Part shown: in pieces, positions 1 through 5,945 of the stretch
Layout: each line of letters opens with the position of its first letter
Numbering within the stretch: the stretch's first letter is position 1
NCBI RefSeq assembly: GCF_030705305.1
Contig: NZ_JAUZEE010000001.1
Span: forward strand, 1-64,000
Direction of reading: 5' to 3'
Length of the DNA stretch: 64,000 bases
From: Leptothrix discophora
Lineage (GTDB): Bacteria > Pseudomonadota > Gammaproteobacteria > Burkholderiales > Burkholderiaceae_C
Translations under genes and position numbers: made by a program
The notes under the pieces: model-generated
The model's input: only the letters and a program-made list of their open reading frames with translations
The model's database searches: none
What the model was told of the DNA's origin: nothing

Positions 1-201
1 AACAACTGGCCCAGAGGCCGCTCGGGATGCCCGAGCCGGTCCGAGGCTTAAAGATACAAGGCCAACGGCCCGGTGCGGTGCCGCACGCAAGTCCACCCCG
101 GCGGCGGCGGCCGACAGGCGATGGCGGCGCCGTCCTACAGCCGCGCGGCGGTACTCGGCCTACCTTGGACGTCCCTGTTTCACCTCACCGAAAGGAACAC
201 G

Positions 202-612
202 ATGTCCATCGAATCCTCCCTGCGCGACAAGCTCGGCATGTACGCCCCCGACGACAACCGCGAGAGCCACTCGCTCATGGGCGCCGACACCCTGATCGGC
301 AACGACGTGCGCAGTCCCCAGGGCGAGGCCCTGGGCGAGATCCGCGAGCTGATGATCGACGTGGCCTCCGGCCAGGTCGCCTACGCGGTGCTGTCCTTCG
401 GCGGCCTGATGGGCATGGGCGAGAAGCTCTTCGCCGTGCCCTGGTCCGCGCTGACGCTGGACCGCAGCCACCAGCGCTTCCTGCTCAACGTGTCCAAGGA
501 CCGCCTCAAGGAAGCGCCCGGCTTCGACAAGAAGCATTGGCCGGCCATGGCCGATGCCAGCTGGTCACGCGGCGTGCATGCCTTCTACGGCACGACCCAT
601 CGCGCGAGCTGA
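202..612 (+). CDS. PRC-barrel domain protein
   Basis: The 136-residue product is predicted to be a small cytoplasmic PRC-barrel protein. This beta-barrel fold is found in RimM and photosynthetic reaction-centre H subunits and is common in stand-alone stress-related proteins. The domain spans roughly residues 25-105 and shows the typical core QGEALGEIRELMIDV followed by a Gly-rich strand (FGGLMGMGEKLFAVPW). I chose the ATG at 202 because AAAGGAAC lies just upstream; an in-frame ATG at 73 has no ribosome site and would add an unrelated Arg-rich leader. There is no signal peptide. The exact role is unknown. Such proteins are often annotated as photosystem reaction-centre subunit H, which would be misleading here because no photosynthesis genes are nearby. 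Confidence 0.85.
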   Translation: MSIESSLRDKLGMYAPDDNRESHSLMGADTLIGNDVRSPQGEALGEIRELMIDVASGQVAYAVLSFGGLMGMGEKLFAVPWSALTLDRSHQRFLLNVSKDRLKEAPGFDKKHWPAMADASWSRGVHAFYGTTHRAS

Positions 613-740
613 GGCGGCCGGTGATCCCACTGCCTGAACTCGCACCCCGGCGCGGCATCGCCGCGCTGTTCCTGCCCGGCTTCGCCCCTGGCGCCGGGCC
701 CTCCCACGACGCGGTCCTCGCGGCCGCCGAAGGAAACGAC

Positions 741-983
741 ATGAACGAAGACTCCCCCACCGACAACCACACACCGGCACGCCCAGCGAACTCGCCGAGC
801 AAGGCCGCGCCCGATTCGTCGGCCGACCGCAACCGCGTGAAGATGCCGGGCAAGGAGGCGGACAAGTCACATGACAAGCCGCACGACAAGCCGCATGACA
901 AGGCGGCCGACAAGTCGCCGTCGCAGGAGCGGCCGGCCGCCAGCGGCACGCCGCAGCATCGCCCGGCGGTCCCGAACCGCTGA
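741..983 (+). CDS. Small hydrophilic low-complexity protein
   Basis: This 80-residue reading frame starts at an ATG preceded by AGGAAAC, a good ribosome-binding site. The product is rich in Lys, Asp, His, Pro, Ser and Ala and has no hydrophobic segment. Its centre holds three near copies of a (S/P)HDKP unit. I recognise no family. It follows the PRC-barrel gene by 128 bp in the same direction and could be cotranscribed with it as a disordered stress protein. It could also be a chance reading frame, since GC-rich DNA produces many; the ribosome site and the repeat argue mildly for a real gene. Confidence 0.4.
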   Translation: MNEDSPTDNHTPARPANSPSKAAPDSSADRNRVKMPGKEADKSHDKPHDKPHDKAADKSPSQERPAASGTPQHRPAVPNR

Positions 984-1017
984 AGCCCCGGCCGGATCGA
1001 GCCGATCGACCGGTCCT

Positions 1018-1051
1018 GCAGCCGCCTGCGTCTCGCGATGCAGGCGGCTGC
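1018..1051 (+). terminator. Hairpin downstream of the PRC-barrel/small-protein pair
   Basis: A perfect 12-bp stem, GCAGCCGCCTGC pairing with GCAGGCGGCTGC, encloses a 10-base loop. It lies 35 bp after the small reading frame ends. No T-run follows, so it may slow or terminate transcription with Rho rather than act as a classical intrinsic terminator. Confidence 0.4.
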
Positions 1052-1137
1052 GGCACGTCGGGGCCACCCGCACGAAGGTTCGACGGCGCACAGACGCCCC
1101 GCGTCCGCTGGCGCACAGTGGCTGCAGGAGGTCTCCC

Positions 1138-1683
1138 ATGCCGATCACCCTTGCCCATGCCGATGCGGACCATTTGCGACGGCTCTCGCGCGCCGGAGCG
1201 GGCGACAGCTGGCGTGTCCACGCCGCGCCGGTGCCCGACCACAACGTCGAGTTCAAGTCGCTGCAGGACGCCTACCGCAGCCGCGGCGGCATCGCCCGCG
1301 GCGAGGCCCTGGCTCAGCGCATGAGCCTGACGGGCACGGGCGGCTACGTCGACCTGGCGCGCCGGCTGGTCGCGCGCGAGGTCTTCAGCTTCCAGTGGCA
1401 GGAAGACTTCTGGCTGCCGATGTTCCAGTTCGATCCGGTCCTGTTGCAGCCCCGTGCGCCGACCGCGCAGGTGCTGGCCGCGCTGGGCGCGTCCCACGAT
1501 GCCGCCGACCCGGCGCACCGGCTCGACGGCTGGGCGCTGGCGCGCTGGTTCGTCACGCCGCTGGCCGCGCTGGACGGCGCCACGCCGCTGGCACGGATCG
1601 ACGTCGACCTGGGCGCCGTGCTCGCGGTGGCGACCGACGGGTCCCATGCCATGCCCACGAACGCGCGGGGCCGCTCGTCCTGA
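1138..1683 (+). CDS. Possible MbcA/ParS/Xre-type antitoxin-like protein (DUF2384-like)
   Basis: The 181-residue product has no signal or membrane segment. Its C-terminal third (ARWFVTPLAALDGATPL, about residues 140-156) resembles the toxin-binding segment of DUF2384 antitoxins, which typically reads W(L/F)..P...L.G.TP. The middle contains alternating helices that could be the Xre-like part. The ATG at 1138 is preceded by GCAGGAGG. DUF2384 antitoxins normally sit beside a RES-domain toxin that depletes NAD, but no RES gene is adjacent: the next gene is convergent and encodes a secreted protein. The assignment rests on one short motif and is tentative. If right, this is an orphan antitoxin or a housekeeping derivative. 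Confidence 0.45.
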   Translation: MPITLAHADADHLRRLSRAGAGDSWRVHAAPVPDHNVEFKSLQDAYRSRGGIARGEALAQRMSLTGTGGYVDLARRLVAREVFSFQWQEDFWLPMFQFDPVLLQPRAPTAQVLAALGASHDAADPAHRLDGWALARWFVTPLAALDGATPLARIDVDLGAVLAVATDGSHAMPTNARGRSS

Positions 1684-1695
1684 GCGGCCCCGCGC
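1663..1695. terminator. Strong hairpin overlapping a stop codon, between convergent genes
   Basis: A perfect 14-bp stem (GCGCGGGGCCGCTC with its complement) and a 5-base loop overlap the last codons and stop of the upstream gene. A second 9-bp hairpin (CCGGCAGGC/GCCTGCCGG, 1700-1721) follows at once. The pair separates two convergent genes and likely works in both directions. Confidence 0.55.
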
Positions 1696-1729
1696 AGGTC
1701 CGGCAGGCTGCTGCCTGCCGGGCCGGACA

Positions 1730-2284
1730 TCACTTGCCGTGGCGTTGCCGGGCAGCGGTGATGCAGGTTTCCTTGGCCTCGCCGGCCAGCGCATCGCACT
1801 TCTCGAGGGCCAGCTTGTAGCTGGCCGCGCCGACTTCCTGGGCCGAGTCCTCGCGGGCCTCGCCGACGGCCTTGACCATGCGCGCATCGGCCAGGGCCTT
1901 GGTCTCGACGGTCTTGGCCTCTTGCACGCAGATGGCCTTGCCGTTGCCGCTGAGGTCGTCGCACTTCTCGCGCGAGATCGCGTAGGCGGTCTCGGCGCGC
2001 ACCACGCGCAGCCGCACGTCGTCTTCGGACTTGCCGCTGCGGCCCAGCTCCAGTTCGGCCAGCGCGACCTTCTCGCGGCCCTTGGCCTGCTCGACGCAGA
2101 TGTCGCCGGCATTGCCCGACATCGCCTTGCAGTGCTGGCGGTCGGTCTTGTATTCGCTGGCGATGCGGGTCTTGCCGTCCTTGTAGTCGGCCGGGCTCAT
2201 CACCGCGGCCTGGGCTGCGGTGATGGCCAGGATGGACAGGGCTGCGGCCAGCAGCGGGGATCGGGCGTTCGGGGTGTGGGTCAT
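1730..2284 (-). CDS. Secreted protein with three Cys-pair repeats
   Basis: The 184-residue product begins with a clear signal peptide (hydrophobic core LLAAALSILAITAAQA) and is predicted to be periplasmic. The mature part is mostly helical and contains three related units, each with two cysteines about ten residues apart: CKAMSGNAGDIC, CDDLSGNGKAIC and CDALAGEAKETC. The first two are followed by a charged Ala-rich helix. The regular Cys pairs suggest three intramolecular disulfides. Proteins of this layout occur in Burkholderiales as uncharacterised cell-envelope proteins; no function is known to me. The start at 2284 fits the signal peptide, while in-frame codons further upstream encode unrelated Arg-rich sequence. 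It is convergent with the antitoxin-like gene. Confidence 0.75.
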   Translation of the reverse strand: MTHTPNARSPLLAAALSILAITAAQAAVMSPADYKDGKTRIASEYKTDRQHCKAMSGNAGDICVEQAKGREKVALAELELGRSGKSEDDVRLRVVRAETAYAISREKCDDLSGNGKAICVQEAKTVETKALADARMVKAVGEAREDSAQEVGAASYKLALEKCDALAGEAKETCITAARQRHGK

Positions 2285-2594
2285 GGAAGTCCTGAGGTGA
2301 TCCGATGGAAGAACCGGACGGGAGGTCCGGCGCGTGCTGCGGACCTTAGGGGCCGACCCGATCGGTGTCGGTTCGCGAGCGCACGCTGCCCAGCACGGGG
2401 TCCCAGGAGCCGCTGGCCACGCCGTCGATCGCCCGGCCGGTCCGTGCGCCGGAGCACCGACCGCGACGTCGTCCCGGCTGACCATCGCGCCTGCCGCCGT
2501 TGATCCGGCGCAAGGGTCGGCCGCTGCGCATGGCAGCGCCAGGTCGACCGCCATAGACTCGTTTTTCCCTTCCACGACGTCGAGGAGCCTGACC

Positions 2595-3668
2595 ATGGCG
2601 ATGATGAAAGCGGCTGTCTTTGTCGAACCCGGGCGCATCGTGCTCGAGGACAAGAAGATCCCGGATGTCGGGCCCCTTGATGCCCTGATCAAGGTGACCA
2701 CGACAACGATCTGCGGGACCGATGTCCACATCCTGAAGGGCGAGTACCCGGTCGCGCGCGGCCTGACGGTCGGCCATGAGCCGGTCGGCATCATCGAAAA
2801 GCTCGGCTCGTCGGTGCAGGGCTACGAGGAGGGCCAGCGCGTCATCGCCGGGGCCATCACGCCCAGCGGCTGGAGCAACGCCTGCCAGTGCGGCTACGGC
2901 TCGCAGGACGGCGCCGGCACGCGACACGGCTGGAAGCCGCTCGGCGGCTGGCGCTTCGGCAACACCATCGACGGCTGCCAGGCCGAGTACGTGCTCGTGC
3001 CCGACGCCATGACCAACCTCGCGCCGGTGCCCGACGGGCTGAGCGACGAGCAGGTGCTGATGTGCCCCGACATCATGTCCACCGGCCTGGCCGGCGCCGA
3101 GCGGGCCAACATCCGCATCGGCGACACGGTGGCGGTCTTCGCGCAGGGCCCGATCGGGCTGTGCGCGACGGCCGGCGCCAAGCTCAGCGGCGCGACCACG
3201 GTGATCGGCGTGGACCGTCTCGCCAACCGGCTCGAGGTCGCGCGCCGCATGGGCGCCGACTGGGTCGTCGACAGCAGCCGGGTCGATCCGGTCGAGGACA
3301 TCATGCGCATCACCGACGGCCGCGGCGTGGACGTCGCCATCGAGGCGCTGGGCACGCAAGCCACCTTCGAGGCCTGCCTGCGCGTGCTGCGCCCGGGCGG
3401 AACCTTGTCGAGCCTGGGCGTCTACTCGTCCGACCTGATGCTGCCGCTGGGCGCCTTCGCAGCCGGTCTTGGCGATCACCAGATCGTCACCAGCCTGTGC
3501 CCCGGCGGCAAGGAACGCATGCGCCGGCTCATGTCGGTGATCCGCTCCGGCCGCGTCGACCTGGGCCCGATGGTGACCCACCGCTACAAGCTCGACGACA
3601 TCGAGCAGGCCTACGAACTCTTCAGCCACCAGCGCGACGGCGTGCTGAAGGTGGCGATCACGCCCTGA
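2595..3668 (+). CDS. Zinc-dependent alcohol dehydrogenase, secondary-alcohol type
   Basis: The 357-residue medium-chain dehydrogenase resembles the NAD(P)-dependent secondary alcohol (isopropanol) dehydrogenases of Thermoanaerobacter and Clostridium. The catalytic zinc ligands are C40 (in ICGTD), H61 with E62 (in GHEP) and D159 (in CPDIMSTG). The Asp ligand and the absence of the four-cysteine structural-zinc lobe are hallmarks of that subfamily. The Rossmann segment (about residues 180-215) has AQGPIGL followed by GVDRLANR, and an Asp at the end of the second strand favours NAD over NADP. The product should oxidise or reduce small secondary alcohols and ketones in the cytoplasm; the physiological substrate is not known. 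I chose ATG 2595 because it is preceded by GAGGAGCC and begins at the family start. Confidence 0.88.
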   Translation: MAMMKAAVFVEPGRIVLEDKKIPDVGPLDALIKVTTTTICGTDVHILKGEYPVARGLTVGHEPVGIIEKLGSSVQGYEEGQRVIAGAITPSGWSNACQCGYGSQDGAGTRHGWKPLGGWRFGNTIDGCQAEYVLVPDAMTNLAPVPDGLSDEQVLMCPDIMSTGLAGAERANIRIGDTVAVFAQGPIGLCATAGAKLSGATTVIGVDRLANRLEVARRMGADWVVDSSRVDPVEDIMRITDGRGVDVAIEALGTQATFEACLRVLRPGGTLSSLGVYSSDLMLPLGAFAAGLGDHQIVTSLCPGGKERMRRLMSVIRSGRVDLGPMVTHRYKLDDIEQAYELFSHQRDGVLKVAITP

Positions 3669-3737
3669 TCGGTCCGGCCGCGCGGCTGGAGGGCGGCGGC
3701 TGCGATCCTGGGCCGGGATCTGGCACCGGAGCCTTGC

Positions 3738-3789
3738 GCCAAGACATCAAGCCAAGACATCAGGCCGAGACATCACGCCAAGTCATCAC
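3738..3789. repeat. Four tandem copies of a 13-bp unit
   Basis: Four head-to-tail 13-mers, consensus GCCAAGACATCAN, fill the gap between two convergent genes. Units 1 and 2 differ only in the last base, unit 3 has one and unit 4 one further substitution. The last unit overlaps the stop codon of the amidase gene on the other strand. There are no spacers, so this is not a CRISPR array. Confidence 0.85.
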
Positions 3790-4646
3790 CCGACAGCGCC
3801 CGCCCGCTCCCGCGCTGGCAAGGCCAGCGACGGCGAGGCATCGAGCATGGCCCAGCTGCGCGGGCCGACGATGCCGTCCGGCACGAGGCCACGGTCACGC
3901 TGCCACTGCCGCACGGCGGCCTCGGTGCGCGGGCCGAAGTCGCCGTCCGCGACCAGGCCCAGCCTGGACTGCAGGTCTTTGATGGCATGGGGCTGCCTCG
4001 GGCCGGGCTCGTCCTTCATGCCGCGTCGCAGGGTCCGGCGGCCCAGGCCGATGCCGGGTCCTTCCTGGGCGGGTACGAGGGCAGCAACCGTCTCGGCATC
4101 GCGGCGGTTCATGCAGGCCGCAACGTCCTCGCGGAGGTGGTCCATGTCGATCAGCGGATCGGGCTTGCGGCCTGCGGGCAGCGCGTATTCCTTGTGGCCG
4201 ACCAGCCATTCCGGACCCTGTCCCAGGTGCTGCAGCAGGGTGGCCGCGGCTCGCACGAGGGCGTCGCGCTGCACCGCGGGCCAGGGCAGGTCGGCCGGCG
4301 TGCCGGTGTTCTCGACCTCGATGCCGATGAAGCTCGCATTGCCCGACTCGACCCCACGCCAGCTGCCCTTGCCGGCATGGTTGGCACGGCCGGCACCGAC
4401 GAGGTAGCAGGTGCCGTCGCGGCCCAGGCCCAGTTGCGCCAGCGGGCCGGGGAGGTCGCTGCGACCCTTGACGAGCGTGTGCAGGCTGGGCATGTTGCCG
4501 GCGCGGGGTCCGGCCGTGTGGTGGACCATCACGCCGCGCACGAAGCCCATCTCGCCACGGCCGTGGCTCTCCCAGCCCGGCACATCCGCCACCTTCAGGC
4601 CGGCATCGAGCAGGCGGGCCTTCATCCACGTGAGCGCAAACGTCAT
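3786..4646 (-). CDS. N-acetylmuramoyl-L-alanine amidase with peptidoglycan-binding domain
   Basis: The 286-residue product combines an N-terminal Amidase_2 domain (about residues 20-175) with a C-terminal PG_binding_1 domain (about 215-270). Likely zinc ligands are the His pair at 42-43 (VHHTAG), H151 (in VGHKEY) and D163 (in RKPDP); the IEVEN strand typical of the fold is also present. The enzyme should cut the bond between N-acetylmuramic acid and L-alanine of peptidoglycan. No signal peptide or lipobox is visible, which is unlike housekeeping AmiD or AmpD-type exporters and like phage endolysins that need a holin. It lies 12 bp after a multi-membrane-segment protein gene on the same strand, so the two are probably cotranscribed. 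Confidence 0.85.
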   Translation of the reverse strand: MTFALTWMKARLLDAGLKVADVPGWESHGRGEMGFVRGVMVHHTAGPRAGNMPSLHTLVKGRSDLPGPLAQLGLGRDGTCYLVGAGRANHAGKGSWRGVESGNASFIGIEVENTGTPADLPWPAVQRDALVRAAATLLQHLGQGPEWLVGHKEYALPAGRKPDPLIDMDHLREDVAACMNRRDAETVAALVPAQEGPGIGLGRRTLRRGMKDEPGPRQPHAIKDLQSRLGLVADGDFGPRTEAAVRQWQRDRGLVPDGIVGPRSWAMLDASPSLALPARERAGAVG

Positions 4647-4658
4647 GTCGGACTCCCT

Positions 4659-5882
4659 TCAGGCCGGACCCTGGCCCGAGTGGGCGCGGGTCGATGGCGT
4701 GGTGGCGGTCATGGTGGTGGTGGCGGTGCTGGCCGTGTTGGCCGTGTTGGCGGTGGTGGCCGACCCTGCAGGCCAGGTCGCCACGCCGCCGGCAGCGGCC
4801 GGCAACTGGTCATCGGCCGTGGCTTCGAGGATCTCGACATCGCAGGCATCGACGTCGTCGGCATGCCGGTGGTCAGGCGATGCATCCGCTGCGGTGCGGG
4901 CCGACGGGGCGGCGGTGGCTGGAGAGGCCACGGGTGAGGGCGCCGGCGAGGGCGCAGGTGATGGCGTTGGCGTTGGCGAGGGCGAGGGCGAGGGCGAGGG
5001 CGAGGGCGAGGGCGAGGGCGAGGGCGAGGGCGAGCCCCGTGATGCCGCATTGCCACCGGTCGGCGACTCGGCGCCACCGCGGGCCGCGAAGTAGTAGCTC
5101 GTCACCGAGGTCATCAGGGTGCCCACCAGGATGAGCAGCTGCTTGGCGAGGTCGGTCGATTCCGGCGATGGCGCAGACCGGATGTAGACCACGTAGCGGC
5201 GGCGCTCCGGCGGGCAGTCGCTTGCGGCAGCGGACGTCGACACCGAGCCGGACGCGGCAGAGGCGGACGCTGCCGAGGCGGGTACGGCCGCAGCTGATGC
5301 GGCTGTGGATGCCGCCGAGGATGCCGCCGTGGGTGCCGCCGTGGATGCCACCGTGGATGCCACCGAGGGGGCGCACAGGTCGTCCACCACACGATCGACG
5401 CGTGCCCCGGCCGAGGCCAGCAGCGTGTCGCGCTGGGCCTGCGTCAGGGCGTCGACCCGGTAGGTGCCGGCGCCCTGCGACAGGCTGAGGTAGAGCGTGA
5501 TGCTGATGATGGCGAAGAGCACGATCAGCGACAGCGCGATCGCCGCCCGCATCGACCCTTGCGGCAGCGCCAGGGGCTGCTCGTTGTCGGCCAGGCCGAG
5601 CTGCTTGAACAGCATCGCCACCAGCGACAGTGTGCCCAGCAGGATCATGATGCCGAGGATGGCCAGCACCGGCAGGCCCACGGTCCTGGCACCGTCGAAC
5701 CAGTTCACGCCGAAGATGATGGCGAGCACCGGCAGCAGCACCAGCACGGTCCCGACGCCAGCGGCGCCACCACCGAGGATGTCCTTCCAGTCGATCGGCT
5801 GTTTGCTGGATTCGCTCACGGTCTGGCTCCCTCGTCCGTTCTCGACGATGCCGATTGTTCCGAGGCGAACGGGGCGGTTCAT
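4659..5882 (-). CDS. Membrane protein with Ser-Pro repeat tail, holin-like partner of the amidase
   Basis: The 407-residue product has about four hydrophobic segments: two near residues 38-92, one near 110-135, and one after the linker (AKQLLILVGTLMTSVTSYYF). An Ala/Ser-rich linker (about 170-215) with a Cys at each side separates the third and fourth. The C-terminal 130 residues are low complexity: ten Ser-Pro dipeptides, more Pro-rich sequence, then a Thr/Ala tail. The pattern of a segment beginning GSMRAAIALSLIVLFAI followed by AKQLL...SYYF is seen in small uncharacterised membrane proteins near cell-wall hydrolases. Gene order suggests it works with the downstream amidase, perhaps as a holin or export partner; that is inference. 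The repetitive tail probably varies between strains. Confidence 0.65.
   Translation of the reverse strand: MNRPVRLGTIGIVENGRGSQTVSESSKQPIDWKDILGGGAAGVGTVLVLLPVLAIIFGVNWFDGARTVGLPVLAILGIMILLGTLSLVAMLFKQLGLADNEQPLALPQGSMRAAIALSLIVLFAIISITLYLSLSQGAGTYRVDALTQAQRDTLLASAGARVDRVVDDLCAPSVASTVASTAAPTAASSAASTAASAAAVPASAASASAASGSVSTSAAASDCPPERRRYVVYIRSAPSPESTDLAKQLLILVGTLMTSVTSYYFAARGGAESPTGGNAASRGSPSPSPSPSPSPSPSPSPSPTPTPSPAPSPAPSPVASPATAAPSARTAADASPDHRHADDVDACDVEILEATADDQLPAAAGGVATWPAGSATTANTANTASTATTTMTATTPSTRAHSGQGPA
4975..5034. repeat. Perfect hexanucleotide tandem repeat, 10 copies
   Basis: Ten uninterrupted GGCGAG units lie inside the membrane-protein gene and encode (Ser-Pro)10 on the minus strand. 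Related Ala-Pro and Thr-Pro codons flank it at 4930-4974. Because the unit is six bases, slippage changes the linker length without breaking the frame. Confidence 0.95.
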
Positions 5883-5945
5883 CCCTTGACTTGACGATGA
5901 AGGCTCGCGCCGGCCGTGGCGGTGGCGCGGCGGTCCCGGACCCGA

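Noticed and set aside
27-983. 318-codon frame running through the first kilobase
   Set aside because: Its N-terminal two thirds are Arg/Pro-rich and shadow the PRC-barrel gene; only the last 80 codons, with their own ribosome site, were kept.
565-2112. Very long minus-strand open frame of 515 codons across the first 2 kb
   Set aside because: It is Arg/Ala/Pro-rich, antisense to three better-supported genes, and typical of stop-poor frames in GC-rich DNA.
3738-3789. Could the tandem 13-mers be a CRISPR array or iteron origin?
   Set aside because: There are no spacers, the units are contiguous and short, and no cas or replication genes are near.
3786-5882. Prophage lysis module
   Set aside because: No integrase, capsid, tail or phage regulator genes flank it and the neighbours are ordinary chromosomal genes, so prophage origin is not supported by this window.
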